Assembly (NCBI GenBank): GCA_965249035.1
Contig: CBDFKV010000006.1
Location: forward strand, 310,001-374,000
Length of the DNA: 64,000 nt
Origin: CBDFKV01 sp965249035
Lineage (GTDB): Bacteria > Pseudomonadota > Gammaproteobacteria > Arenicellales > Poriferihabitantaceae
Direction: 5' to 3'
The notes beneath the pieces are model-generated. The model saw only the letters and a list, made by a program, of their open reading frames with translations, searched no databases and was not told the DNA's origin. Position 1 is the first letter of the stretch. Each line of letters begins with the position of its first letter. The translations under genes and the position numbers were made by a program. This document shows, piece by piece, positions 18,403 through 27,975 of the stretch.

Positions 18403-19419
18403 CTAGCGGCTAATAACATGCGATTGCACACCTGTAATACGATCAATTTCGAGTTTATGGGCCAAGGCTTGTTCTACCGACGAATAAGGTCCTGATTGTA
18501 CGCGATATAAGCCATCAACCACCGTCACCGATGCCTCCAGCCCGGCAGCCCGCAAGCGGCTAATTACGGCAGATGAGTTGTGTGGATTACTAAATGCTCC
18601 AATTTTGATGATACTGCCGCCTTCATCTGGGGGTTCCATCGCTTTTGCTACCGGTATAGCTGGCGGTGTCAGAGGGCGATTAACGGCTTCTGGCGCCACT
18701 GCACCCGCAGTTTCCGAAATGACCAACGGTTCACTCACGGTCACGGCGGTAACGACTACCGCAGTACCCACTCCTTGGCCTGGAGCGCCACTAGACACAA
18801 CCGGCACAGATATCGTCCGAGACGCAGGCGTTAATACTTCCAGTTGTACTTCTGCCGTTCCAGTTGCGATCATTCCCAACTTTGCTGCTGCCACATAAGA
18901 CAAATCAATTAAGCGCTTATGTGGATCAATGAATGGCCCGCGATCATTGACTTTAACCACCACACTACGCTGATTAGCAAGATTGGTTACCCGCACATAA
19001 GAGGGCAAGGGTAGTTCTCGGTGCGCAGCGGTCATTGCGTACATATCATACGGCTCGCCGCTGGACGTTTTGCGTCCATGAAACTTGGCGCCATACCAAG
19101 AAGCATGCCCAATGGCACGATAATCCGCAGCATGTTGCATCGGCCGATAGCTTTTGCCAAAAACCACATACGGTTTATTGCCGGTTTTACTCAGCACTTC
19201 CGCGCGCGGCACAGCATCGCCAATACTGACTAAATCGACGTGACGTTTATTTCCAAAACCATCACCTTCAAGAAAACCGTTATCTTTGCTGTTTGAAACA
19301 GGAACATGGCTGCAACCGACCGCTGTGAAAAACACCACCATCAAACTAGCACTCCAAGCTAAACACTTAAAAGATTGTTGCTTTTTAAGCTGAGAAACCA
19401 GGTGCCTGAATTGTGCCAT
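18403..19419 (-). CDS. rlpA: Septal/rod lytic transglycosylase RlpA
   Basis: A 338-residue lipoprotein with lipobox TAVGC after a hydrophobic core. It has a double-psi beta-barrel (about 103-190) with the family segments ASWYGAKFHGRKTSSGE and VNDRGPF, where the Asp is the proposed acid, and a C-terminal SPOR domain (about 262-338) that binds denuded glycan. A proline- and valine-rich linker joins them. Its ATG overlaps the mltB stop as TAATG, so translation is coupled. Confidence 0.95.
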   Translation of the reverse strand: MAQFRHLVSQLKKQQSFKCLAWSASLMVVFFTAVGCSHVPVSNSKDNGFLEGDGFGNKRHVDLVSIGDAVPRAEVLSKTGNKPYVVFGKSYRPMQHAADYRAIGHASWYGAKFHGRKTSSGEPYDMYAMTAAHRELPLPSYVRVTNLANQRSVVVKVNDRGPFIDPHKRLIDLSYVAAAKLGMIATGTAEVQLEVLTPASRTISVPVVSSGAPGQGVGTAVVVTAVTVSEPLVISETAGAVAPEAVNRPLTPPAIPVAKAMEPPDEGGSIIKIGAFSNPHNSSAVISRLRAAGLEASVTVVDGLYRVQSGPYSSVEQALAHKLEIDRITGVQSHVISR

Positions 19420-20435
19420 TATTGCTGCATCTCGGCTTCAATCGCATCAGCGAGCTCACAAATGGCCATCGCATATTTGTTACTCGGATTGTAGCGAGTG
19501 ATCGCGTAAAAATTCTGAAAGCCGAGGAAATAACGCATCCCCGATTCCTCGTCAAGTTTGCCAATGCTGACCTTTTGCTTATCTTTCGCTGCCGCCGGCA
19601 ATATATCTGGCTTAAGCCCTAGCTGCTTCAAGCTAGAAACTCGAATTCGTGGTTTGGCCTTTTTACTGACCTCGGCAATCAATGCGGGCTTGACCGGCTG
19701 CGGCAACCAAGTCCTAACGGCACCATCGCGTTGCCAACCATGCACCGCCAGGTAATTACCGACACTACCCAGCGCATCTTCTAGCTGATTGACCAAATCA
19801 CGCGTGCCATCGTGGTTAAAATCTACGGCGTAGGCTTTATAACTGCTCGGCATGAATTGCGGAATGCCAATAGCACCCGCGTAGGAGCCTTGTACGTCCG
19901 ATGGAATTAATTGCTCTGTTTTCATTAAGCGCAAAAAAGTACCCAACTCTTTGGAGAAAAAAGCACTGCGCCTTGGATACCCGGCTGATAACGTTGCCAA
20001 ACTACGAAACACTTGCCTCGAGCCCATTCGAGTACCGTAAAAAGTTTCGACCCCCAATAAGGCAACCAAGTATTTGGCTGGAACCCCATATTCTGCGGTT
20101 ACGCGAGATAACAACTCTTGATTAGCCACCCAAAACTTCGCGCCATCACTGATGCGTTTCTCTTTCAGAAAGATATTTTTGTAGCGATGCCAGGAAATGC
20201 CTTCGGCCGGTTTTTTGATGGTCTTTAAAACACCCTGATCTAGGGTGATCTCAGCAAACAATTGCTTCAATTCATCGCGTGTATACACGCCATCAGCAAC
20301 TATTTGGTCAGTGACTGACTTGAGCTCATCTGACGCATTCAATTCAATTGCTGCTGCGGGCACGCTCGCCATCAACCCAAATGCCACCAAACCTCGCACG
20401 CTGAGGACAAGTAATTGCCATATTTTATTTACCAT
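19419..20435 (-). CDS. mltB: Membrane-bound lytic transglycosylase B family
   Basis: A 338-residue enzyme that cleaves the MurNAc-GlcNAc bond to form anhydro ends. The catalytic Glu130 is in GVETFYG, and AIGIPQFMPSSYK carries further substrate-site residues. The N-terminal signal ends in AAA-I without a lipobox Cys, so the protein is probably soluble in the periplasm, unlike the lipoprotein MltB of E. coli. A GAGGA site precedes the ATG. It lies 6 bp after rodA. Confidence 0.94.
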   Translation of the reverse strand: MVNKIWQLLVLSVRGLVAFGLMASVPAAAIELNASDELKSVTDQIVADGVYTRDELKQLFAEITLDQGVLKTIKKPAEGISWHRYKNIFLKEKRISDGAKFWVANQELLSRVTAEYGVPAKYLVALLGVETFYGTRMGSRQVFRSLATLSAGYPRRSAFFSKELGTFLRLMKTEQLIPSDVQGSYAGAIGIPQFMPSSYKAYAVDFNHDGTRDLVNQLEDALGSVGNYLAVHGWQRDGAVRTWLPQPVKPALIAEVSKKAKPRIRVSSLKQLGLKPDILPAAAKDKQKVSIGKLDEESGMRYFLGFQNFYAITRYNPSNKYAMAICELADAIEAEMQQ

Positions 20436-20441
20436 TGATTG

Positions 20442-21533
20442 TTATCCTCTTGCTAGTTTTCGTTCTTGTGCATTGATACTCATGAGTATGCCAAATCCTG
20501 CCATCAGGGTCACGATTGATGTGCCGCCGTAGCTAATTAACGGTAATGGTACGCCTACAACTGGCAAAATACCTGACACCATACCAATATTAACGAACAC
20601 GTAAAACATGAAAGTGAGCGTGATGCTGCCCGCCAAAAGGCGATCATAGGTTTCTTGTGCGGCAAAAGCGATCATCAAACCACGCATGACAATGAACAGG
20701 TAAATCAATAAAAGAATCAGCACCCCGACCAGACCAAACTCTTCGCCAAAGACAGAAAAGATAAAGTCGGTGCTGCGTTCAGGAATGAATTCCAACTGTG
20801 ACTGCGTGCCTGCTAGCCAACCCTTGCCCGTGGGCCCACCAGAACCAATCGCAATCATTGATTGAATAGTGTGATAGCCATCTCCGAGTGGATCTTGGTA
20901 TGGGTCAAACAGCGTCAGTATCCGCCGTTGCTGATAATCTCGCAAGCCAAAATACCACATCAAAGGCGCGGCCAAAGCGACTAACCCGACTAGCAAAACG
21001 ATAATTCGGCGGCTAATTCCTGCCAGAAAAATAACCACCAAACCGGCGAAGGCGACTAAAATTGCCGTTCCCAGATCGGGTTGCACTGCAATTAATCCGA
21101 CAGGCACCCCGATCACAGTAAAACAGGCGATCAGATGCCAGTGACTAAGCGGCAAAAATCGTAAGGTAGCTACCCACGCCACCATCATCGGCACCGCGAG
21201 CTTCATAATTTCTGAGGGCTGGAAATTGAACAGACCAAAATCCAGCCAGCGCTGCGCACCTTTGCCAATGATCCCCATTAACAGCACCGCAGATAGCATT
21301 AATAGACCCAATAGATACAAGTGGCCAGAATAACGCCGGAGCGTAGTGCTGGAGACTTGTGCAATCATTAGCATCAGGCTGACTGCGACTGTCATTCTTA
21401 TCAACTGTTTCACCAGCAAACCCTCATCCGCCCCGCCGGCACTGTATAGCACCAGCAGACTAAGGCTACACAAGACGACCACACCCAAAAACAGCGGCGC
21501 ATCAAAATTAAATTTGACAGGCTTGAGTTTCAT
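20442..21533 (-). CDS. rodA: Peptidoglycan glycosyltransferase RodA
   Basis: A 363-residue SEDS-family polytopic inner-membrane protein that polymerises lipid II during elongation in partnership with PBP2. About ten hydrophobic segments are visible. Conserved segments include NFQPSEIMK, QPDLGTA, FIFSVFGEEFG and LPLISYGGTS. The start overlaps the mrdA stop by 4 bp, which ensures paired synthesis. Confidence 0.96.
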   Translation of the reverse strand: MKLKPVKFNFDAPLFLGVVVLCSLSLLVLYSAGGADEGLLVKQLIRMTVAVSLMLMIAQVSSTTLRRYSGHLYLLGLLMLSAVLLMGIIGKGAQRWLDFGLFNFQPSEIMKLAVPMMVAWVATLRFLPLSHWHLIACFTVIGVPVGLIAVQPDLGTAILVAFAGLVVIFLAGISRRIIVLLVGLVALAAPLMWYFGLRDYQQRRILTLFDPYQDPLGDGYHTIQSMIAIGSGGPTGKGWLAGTQSQLEFIPERSTDFIFSVFGEEFGLVGVLILLLIYLFIVMRGLMIAFAAQETYDRLLAGSITLTFMFYVFVNIGMVSGILPVVGVPLPLISYGGTSIVTLMAGFGILMSINAQERKLARG

Positions 21534-23461
21534 TGCGTTTGGGCGGGCTGCGCTGAAACTTGCTCAGGTGGCACCGGACCCTCAGAAACAGGAGTATCCA
21601 CCACCGGCCGCTCAAACAATTTTAATTTATCGACCAAATAATATTCTATGATCTCCCGTGCAATGGGCGCCGCAACACGGCTACCACCACCGCCGTGTTC
21701 AACGATCACACTCAGTGCAATACGCGGATTATCAACCGGTGCAAAGGCGATAAATAAGGCATGATCCCGAAACTCTTTAGGGGTGTTCTCAGCATCATAT
21801 TTTTTACCTTGAGCAATGCTCTTCACTTGCGCAGTACCCGTTTTTCCAGCCATTTTAAACGGCAAGCCTTTACCTTGGGCGCGAGCGGTGCCTTTGGTTC
21901 CGTGGACAACATCAACCATCGCATTAATCACGATATCGTAAGCTGCCCTACCCACCTTGTCGTTGACAACCTTGCGCGGATACGCTATTTCTTCGAGCTC
22001 TCCTGTCGTTGAGTCTTGAACCGACGTTAAAAAATGAGGCTGCACAAAAACACCTCGATTTGCCAAGGTTGCAGTTGCGCTGGCGAGCTGCAACGGGGTT
22101 GCCAACATAAACCCTTGGCCAATACCAGTGATAACGGTCTCGCCGGGATACCAGACTTGATCGCGTGCCTTTTTCTTCCATTCGCGAGAAGGCATTAATG
22201 CGGTTGGTTCGTGTTGAATATCAACTCCGGTCGCCACTCCAAACCCATATTCCTTGAAGCGTAGAGATAATTCATCGATGCCGACGCGCTTTGCCAGAGT
22301 ATAAAAATACACGTCGCATGATTGTTCAATCGCATCGCTCAAATTCACCGAACCATGGCCCCAGTGTCGCCAACAGCGATAACGGTGTGATGAGTTTGGT
22401 AATGAAAACCAGCCCGGACAATAGACCCTTTCGTTTGCGCCGATGCCATTTTGCATGCCTACTAAGCCCATAAAACCCTTTACCGTTGAACCGGGAGCAT
22501 ACCGACCATTCAGCGCACGATTGAGCAGCGGTCGTCGATCAGACAGACGTAAGGCATCGTACGCCTTTTGACTGATCCCATTGACAAACGGGTTGGGGTC
22601 ATAACCCGGCTCACTCACGAACGCCAGTATTTCTCCACTTTGCGGGTCAATCGCCACCACCGCAGCTTCTATATCTTGTAACACATCAGATGCTTTTTTT
22701 TGTAAATCAAGATCGATACTGAGATACAACGTTTTACCGGTACTTGGCAACTGGCGATCAAGTGAGCGAACTTCACGGCCATGAGCATTGGTTTCTATGT
22801 TTTCAGAGCCCACGCCCCCTAACAATATCGATTCGTAATTGGCCTCTATCCCCAGCTTTCCGATGTAGTCAGTGCCCGCGTACGATTCAACCTCAATGGT
22901 CTGTTGGTCACGCTGATTGATTCGGCCGACATAACCGACCACATTTCCTGTTAATTCCCCTTGCGGATAGTAGCGATGCAAGCTTGCCACCAAGTACGCA
23001 CCTTTCAATCGGTGCTGCTGTGCTGAAAAACGTGCAGCTTCTTCGTCACTCAGGTTGGTGCGTAAAATTTGCCGCTCAAACCCTGGCCGAACCTTAACCA
23101 GTTGGTACAGCCGTTCAATCTGCTCATCGCTCAACTCAATTAATGTGCGTAACTCGGCAATCAACTGATCGAGATTATCTACCCGGTTTTTTTGAATCTC
23201 GAGGTTGTACGCCCTTTTATTGAGGGCCAATGGCTGACCGTCGCGCGCATAAATCAATCCCCGAACCGGCCCGATAGGATGTTGATTCACCCGGTTCTTG
23301 GTAGCTAAATCCGCAAAATGCTCGTGCTGACTCACCTGCAGATAATAGACGCGGGCCACTAACACCAGCACCAGCAGCAGCGATAGCACCACGATCGCAA
23401 CTAGCCGAGTTTCGACGATTTGGTCTTCCTTTAGCTGATCTCGAATCGCGCGCCTATCCAT
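21530..23461 (-). CDS. mrdA: Penicillin-binding protein 2 (peptidoglycan transpeptidase)
   Basis: A 643-residue class B PBP of the elongasome. One N-terminal membrane helix (about 20-42) is followed by the pedestal domain and then the transpeptidase with the STVK nucleophile motif (Ser325, Lys328), SCDVY and KTGTAQ. The C-terminus is a proline- and glutamine-rich tail. It is directly followed by rodA and preceded by mreD with a 7-bp gap. Confidence 0.96.
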   Translation of the reverse strand: MDRRAIRDQLKEDQIVETRLVAIVVLSLLLVLVLVARVYYLQVSQHEHFADLATKNRVNQHPIGPVRGLIYARDGQPLALNKRAYNLEIQKNRVDNLDQLIAELRTLIELSDEQIERLYQLVKVRPGFERQILRTNLSDEEAARFSAQQHRLKGAYLVASLHRYYPQGELTGNVVGYVGRINQRDQQTIEVESYAGTDYIGKLGIEANYESILLGGVGSENIETNAHGREVRSLDRQLPSTGKTLYLSIDLDLQKKASDVLQDIEAAVVAIDPQSGEILAFVSEPGYDPNPFVNGISQKAYDALRLSDRRPLLNRALNGRYAPGSTVKGFMGLVGMQNGIGANERVYCPGWFSLPNSSHRYRCWRHWGHGSVNLSDAIEQSCDVYFYTLAKRVGIDELSLRFKEYGFGVATGVDIQHEPTALMPSREWKKKARDQVWYPGETVITGIGQGFMLATPLQLASATATLANRGVFVQPHFLTSVQDSTTGELEEIAYPRKVVNDKVGRAAYDIVINAMVDVVHGTKGTARAQGKGLPFKMAGKTGTAQVKSIAQGKKYDAENTPKEFRDHALFIAFAPVDNPRIALSVIVEHGGGGSRVAAPIAREIIEYYLVDKLKLFERPVVDTPVSEGPVPPEQVSAQPAQTQ

Positions 23462-23468
23462 TACCTAT

Positions 23469-23966
23469 CTACCTACGCGGAGAGAGATCAAGCAAATTCA
23501 GAAGATAAGACACGATGGGCCATACCAACGCTGTGCTCAAAGCGGGATACCATGATTGCCAATGGATCGGATCACCATCCGCCAATCGCTCCACCCACAC
23601 CACTATACCAATACTAATCGCCTGCAACACCCCAATAATAAAGGCTTGCTCCACTGTTCTATATTGACGTAAGCGAATATTTTCTTGGGTGGCGACCATC
23701 CCGATGAACGCCTTGCCAACTGCATGTTGACCGAATAATGCTGCCGTCAACATGTCTTCAAATAAGCCGACTAACCAGCCAAAACCCACCCCCAACCTAT
23801 GTGGCACCACCAAGGCCCAATAAAACACGGCCAGCGCTAACCAATCAGGCCGCCATATCGCGAGCGATTCTCGCAATGGCACTAATCTCAGAAAAGCCGC
23901 GATGCATAAAGTGAGCAAGATGAATTTCCAACTTGGATAGCGGCGCAGTTCAGTGGTTGGATTCAT
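23469..23966 (-). CDS. mreD: Rod-shape protein MreD
   Basis: A 165-residue inner-membrane protein with about five hydrophobic segments, of usual length for the family, including WLVGLFEDMLTAALFGQHA. It scaffolds the elongasome with MreC. It overlaps the mreC stop by 4 bp. Confidence 0.93.
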   Translation of the reverse strand: MNPTTELRRYPSWKFILLTLCIAAFLRLVPLRESLAIWRPDWLALAVFYWALVVPHRLGVGFGWLVGLFEDMLTAALFGQHAVGKAFIGMVATQENIRLRQYRTVEQAFIIGVLQAISIGIVVWVERLADGDPIHWQSWYPALSTALVWPIVSYLLNLLDLSPRR

Positions 23967-24814
23967 TCGCTAGGCCGGGCTTCTTCAGTAACTGCTGCTG
24001 GTCGATTACCATCTTCGAGTAGTAAAACCCGGCGTAAATGCCCAAATGCCGCGATTGGATTAGCTGATACTCGCAGAAAAGGTTCCCCTTCTTCTGTCAG
24101 CACGGCTGTAACAGTCGCGACCGGATAATCCGGCGGAAAGGCATGACCCAAGCCTGAAGTTACCAATATATCGCCTTCCTGGATGTCAGCCTGAAAGGAT
24201 AAAAACGGCACCACCAAGCTGGCGTCTGCCCCACGTCCCCGAACAACCGCTTGCAAGCCATTACGCACCACTTCCACTGGCACTGCATGCGATGAGTCGG
24301 TCACCAAAGTGACCACCGCGCTCCGGTAGCTTATGCTGCTTACCTGCCCCAGCAAACCCTGAGCATCAATCACTGGCTGACCAATATACACGCCGGCTTC
24401 AGTGCCGCGATCCAATACAATTTGTTGGTCGAAGCCACTCAGTTCCAAATTGACCGCATTGGCGAGCGTCGCAGTCTGGTTAGCATTGGCTTGGCTGGCT
24501 GACAATAGCGTTAGCAAGCGATCACGTTCTGCCTTAACTGCGCCTAAGGTTTGCAACTCAGTATGTAATTGACGGTTTTCAGCTTCGACAGTACGAATGC
24601 GTTGCTGCAATAGATCATTGGGCCAGTAATCTCGCAGAAATTGACCGGCACGTTCAGGCAAGGCTAAAATGCTATAAAAAGGCGCACCCAATGTTGTTAA
24701 TACTGTGCGTGCGGGCTGTAAAACCGTGGTGCGCTGATCGACAATCATCAGTGCGACTGAGCCAATCGCAATTAGCAAAAATCGATACAATGGGGTTAAT
24801 CGTTGTGCTGGCAA
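23963..24814 (-). CDS. mreC: Rod-shape protein MreC
   Basis: A 283-residue bitopic protein: a membrane helix at about 10-26, a coiled coil at about 68-112 and two beta domains that bind PBP2 and activate synthesis. The frame opens with a TTG at 24814 behind an AAAGG site; no in-frame ATG fits upstream. A C-terminal acidic tail ends in PSE. It is separated from mreB by 167 bp with no gene. Confidence 0.94.
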   Translation of the reverse strand: MPAQRLTPLYRFLLIAIGSVALMIVDQRTTVLQPARTVLTTLGAPFYSILALPERAGQFLRDYWPNDLLQQRIRTVEAENRQLHTELQTLGAVKAERDRLLTLLSASQANANQTATLANAVNLELSGFDQQIVLDRGTEAGVYIGQPVIDAQGLLGQVSSISYRSAVVTLVTDSSHAVPVEVVRNGLQAVVRGRGADASLVVPFLSFQADIQEGDILVTSGLGHAFPPDYPVATVTAVLTEEGEPFLRVSANPIAAFGHLRRVLLLEDGNRPAAVTEEARPSE

Positions 24815-24981
24815 ATGTGGTGCCTTTCAATCAAATCTATCACGCTAAAACAATCGGCGACTACCGCTAGATATTTAGGTAAATATGCCAGAAAAAACCC
24901 GCCAACTTATTATTTTAGACAAAACCTGCGCAACCTGCACCAAAGCAATAGAAAACCGGAGACTAACGAACCCACGATAAA

Positions 24982-26019
24982 CTAATCGTCCTGAGCGAAA
25001 ACACTGCCTAGCGCCGCCATTTCATCCAATGCGCGACCACAACCACGTGCCACGCACGTTAACGGATCTTCCGCCACCACTACTGGCAAGCCAGTATCTT
25101 GCATAAAGCGTTGATCCATATCGCGCAACAAGGCACCACCGCCCGCGATGACCAAGCCTTTATCTCCGATATCTGCACTCAGCTCAGGAGGCGTGTGCTC
25201 AAGCGCATGGCGTATGGTTTGTACAATTTGATCCAAGGAATCACTAATGGCTTCGTAAACTTCGGTGCTGGTGACGACAATGCTGCGTGACATGCCTTCC
25301 GATACATCACGGCCTTTGACTTCCATCTCCAGGTAATCTGAATCAATCCAGGCACAACCCACCGTTTTTTTGATCCGCTCTGCCGTTGCCTCGCCGATCA
25401 GAACGCCGTGCCGACGCCGAATATAGTTGATAATCGCTTCGTCAAAAGAATCGCCCGCAACGCGTAGTGAGTTGGCATATACCATCCCTCCTAGCGACAA
25501 CACGCCGACTTCAGTCGTACCACCACCAATATCAACCACCATCGAACCAGTGGGTTCACCGACCGGCAAATTGGCACCTATCGCAACCGCCATAGGCTCT
25601 TCAATTAAATAAGCTTCACGCGCCCCGGCACTCAGTGCTGACTCTCGAATCGCGCGGCGTTCCACCTGGGTTGAGGTGCACGGTACACAAATAACAATCC
25701 GCGGGCTTGAAAAAAACCGGTTTTCCTGAGCCTTCTTAATAAAGTCTTTCAACATCACTTCGGTAATGTTGAAATCGGCAATCACGCCATCCTTCATTGG
25801 CCGGATGGCTTGAATCGAGCCTGGTGTGCGACCTAGCATTTGCTTGGCTTCGCGCCCAACCGCTAAGACATGTTTGCCACCACGACCATCTTGTTGGATC
25901 GCAACCACGGAAGGTTCGTTCAGAATAATCCCTTTATTTCTGACGTAAATCAGGGTATTTGCTGTTCCCAAATCAATCGCAAGATCGTTTGAGAAGTACC
26001 CGGCTAATCGTTTAAACAT
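24982..26019 (-). CDS. mreB: Rod-shape-determining actin homologue MreB
   Basis: A 345-residue bacterial actin that positions the elongasome. It has the N-terminal amphipathic helix MFKRLAGYF, phosphate-loop DLGTANTLIY, and the second nucleotide motif DIGGGTTEVGV. An AAGGA site lies eight bases before the ATG. It is the first gene of the shape cluster that runs leftward to lipB, and is divergent from gatC. Confidence 0.97.
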   Translation of the reverse strand: MFKRLAGYFSNDLAIDLGTANTLIYVRNKGIILNEPSVVAIQQDGRGGKHVLAVGREAKQMLGRTPGSIQAIRPMKDGVIADFNITEVMLKDFIKKAQENRFFSSPRIVICVPCTSTQVERRAIRESALSAGAREAYLIEEPMAVAIGANLPVGEPTGSMVVDIGGGTTEVGVLSLGGMVYANSLRVAGDSFDEAIINYIRRRHGVLIGEATAERIKKTVGCAWIDSDYLEMEVKGRDVSEGMSRSIVVTSTEVYEAISDSLDQIVQTIRHALEHTPPELSADIGDKGLVIAGGGALLRDMDQRFMQDTGLPVVVAEDPLTCVARGCGRALDEMAALGSVFAQDD

Positions 26020-26121
26020 TCAATTTCCTTATCTGGCATAAGAGGTTTCTTCGAGGCGCGGTAATTTACCAACGCTACTGCCTCTGATCAACAATTTATG
26101 GTAAGTTTCGCCGCCCAAGCG

Positions 26122-26148
26122 ACCCGCTGATTATAGCGGGTAATTTTT
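26122..26148 (+). terminator. Hairpin with T-run in the gatC leader
   Basis: ACCCGCT (26122-26128) pairs perfectly with AGCGGGT (26135-26141) around a six-base loop and is followed by AATTTTT. It has the form of an intrinsic terminator on the plus strand, yet lies only 21 bp before the gatC start. It could end a leader transcript, act as an attenuator, or be incidental. Confidence 0.4.
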
Positions 26149-26169
26149 CACTCTATGAGGAGTTTTCAC

Positions 26170-26457
26170 GTGTCCTTCACTAAGGAACAAATTGAATACG
26201 TCGCACGTTTGGCCAAAATCAAAGTCAATGATAGCGAGCTGGCACATTATGAACAGCAACTCAGCAAAATCCTTGCGCTGGTCGACCAGATGGAAGCTGC
26301 GGATACCGATCAAATAGAGCCGCTGTCACACCCACAAGATCGCACCTTGCGACTGCGTGATGATGTCGTCACCGAAAGCAACCGCCGCGATGACTTCATG
26401 GCGTTGACTCCGCACCATAAAAATGGACTTTACCTGGTCCCCAAAGTGATCGAATAA
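26170..26457 (+). CDS. gatC: Aspartyl/glutamyl-tRNA amidotransferase subunit C
   Basis: A 95-residue subunit that clamps GatA and GatB together. The GTG at 26170 is chosen because a GAGG site sits eight bases upstream and the family start, SFTKEQIEYVARLAKI, follows at once; an ATG at 26155 overlaps that site. The C-terminal segment ending NGLYLVPKVIE is typical. It is the first gene of gatCAB. Confidence 0.95.
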   Translation: MSFTKEQIEYVARLAKIKVNDSELAHYEQQLSKILALVDQMEAADTDQIEPLSHPQDRTLRLRDDVVTESNRRDDFMALTPHHKNGLYLVPKVIE

Positions 26458-26511
26458 TTCTTTGAACCGCACTCACTTCATCTCAAGCCACCTGACTATT
26501 TCCTGAGCACG

Positions 26512-27975
26512 ATGTTAGATCAACCACTCAAGGCCATTCAAAATGCGCTGCAATCCGGCGACATCTCCAGCACTGAATTAACTGCTGACGCCCTCGCGCG
26601 AGCGGATCAAAACAGTGACTTGAATGCCTTCATCACCCTGACTGAAGAACGCGCACTGAAGCAAGCAAAAGCAGCTGACGCACAACTCCAGGCCGGTGAA
26701 AAACAGCCGCTATTGGGTGTGCCGATGGCGCACAAAGATATTTTCTGTACCCAAGGTATTTTGACGTCCTGCGGGTCAAAAATCCTGTCGAATTTTGTCT
26801 CACCCTATAACGCCACCGTGGTTGAAAAACTCGATGCGGCAGGAATGGTTTGTATCGGCAAAACCAATATGGACGAGTTCGCGATGGGCTCAACCAACGA
26901 GTCGTCATTCTATGGGCCAGTGTTAAACCCCTGGAATCATCAACATGTTCCGGGCGGTAGCTCAGGCGGCTCAGCGGCGGCGGTTGCTGCTGGAATAGTC
27001 CCACTAGCAACCGGCACTGACACCGGCGGTTCAGTACGCCAGCCGGCGGCTTTATGCAATTTAACCGGCATCAAACCCAGCTACGGTCGGGTGTCGCGTT
27101 GGGGCATGGTGGCTTTCGCATCCTCATTTGATCAAGGCGGAGCATTTGCTAGAAGCGCTGAAGATGCTGCATTCATGCTCGAAGCCATGAGTGGCTTTGA
27201 TCAGCGTGATTCCACCTCTATTCCCGATCAAACCATTGATTTCACCAGCGGGCTTGGCAAAGATATTCAAGGTCTTAGGATCGGTTTGCCCAAACAATTC
27301 TTTAGTGATCAATTAGATACCGAAATCGGTGACAAAATTCACGCTGCGGCCGCAGCATTTGAATCCGCTGGCGCTAAAATAGTCGAAGTCGATTTACCCA
27401 ATAGCGACCTTGGCATCGCTTGCTACTATGTATTAACCCCGGCAGAAGCTTCGTCAAACTTATCGCGCTTTGACGGCGTGCGCTATGGCTTGCGCGCCGA
27501 AGCCTATGATGACCTGAACTCAATGTACGAAAACACCCGTACTGAAGGCTTTGGTAACGAGGTAAAACGCCGCATCATGATCGGCGCCTATGTATTATCG
27601 TCCGGCTATTACGACGCCTATTACATCAAAGCGCAGAAATTGCGACGCTTAATCGCCAATGATTTTGAGGCAGCTTTTGAGTCTTGCGACTTTATTTTAG
27701 GCCCCACCGCACCTCACGTAGCGCCCAAATTGGGAGAAGTTAATCACGACCCAGTCAAGATGTATCTGGAAGATATTTTTACCGTCACGGTCAATCTAGC
27801 TGGATTACCCGGCATTTCGATTCCCGCTGGTTTCAGCCAAACAGGGCTGCCGATCGGCATGCAACTGATTGGTCGTTATATGGATGAAGCGACCATTCTT
27901 AATGCCGCGCACCAATATCAGCAGCACAGTGATTGGCATTTGCAACGTCCAGAACATAAGGAGGGTGCAGCATGA
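26512..27975 (+). CDS. gatA: Aspartyl/glutamyl-tRNA amidotransferase subunit A
   Basis: A 487-residue amidase that releases ammonia from glutamine for transamidation of mischarged tRNA. The Ser-cisSer-Lys triad is visible as Lys75 (AHKDIF), Ser150 (PGGSSGGS) and Ser174 (TGGSV). The stop overlaps gatB by 4 bp. Confidence 0.97.
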   Translation: MLDQPLKAIQNALQSGDISSTELTADALARADQNSDLNAFITLTEERALKQAKAADAQLQAGEKQPLLGVPMAHKDIFCTQGILTSCGSKILSNFVSPYNATVVEKLDAAGMVCIGKTNMDEFAMGSTNESSFYGPVLNPWNHQHVPGGSSGGSAAAVAAGIVPLATGTDTGGSVRQPAALCNLTGIKPSYGRVSRWGMVAFASSFDQGGAFARSAEDAAFMLEAMSGFDQRDSTSIPDQTIDFTSGLGKDIQGLRIGLPKQFFSDQLDTEIGDKIHAAAAAFESAGAKIVEVDLPNSDLGIACYYVLTPAEASSNLSRFDGVRYGLRAEAYDDLNSMYENTRTEGFGNEVKRRIMIGAYVLSSGYYDAYYIKAQKLRRLIANDFEAAFESCDFILGPTAPHVAPKLGEVNHDPVKMYLEDIFTVTVNLAGLPGISIPAGFSQTGLPIGMQLIGRYMDEATILNAAHQYQQHSDWHLQRPEHKEGAA

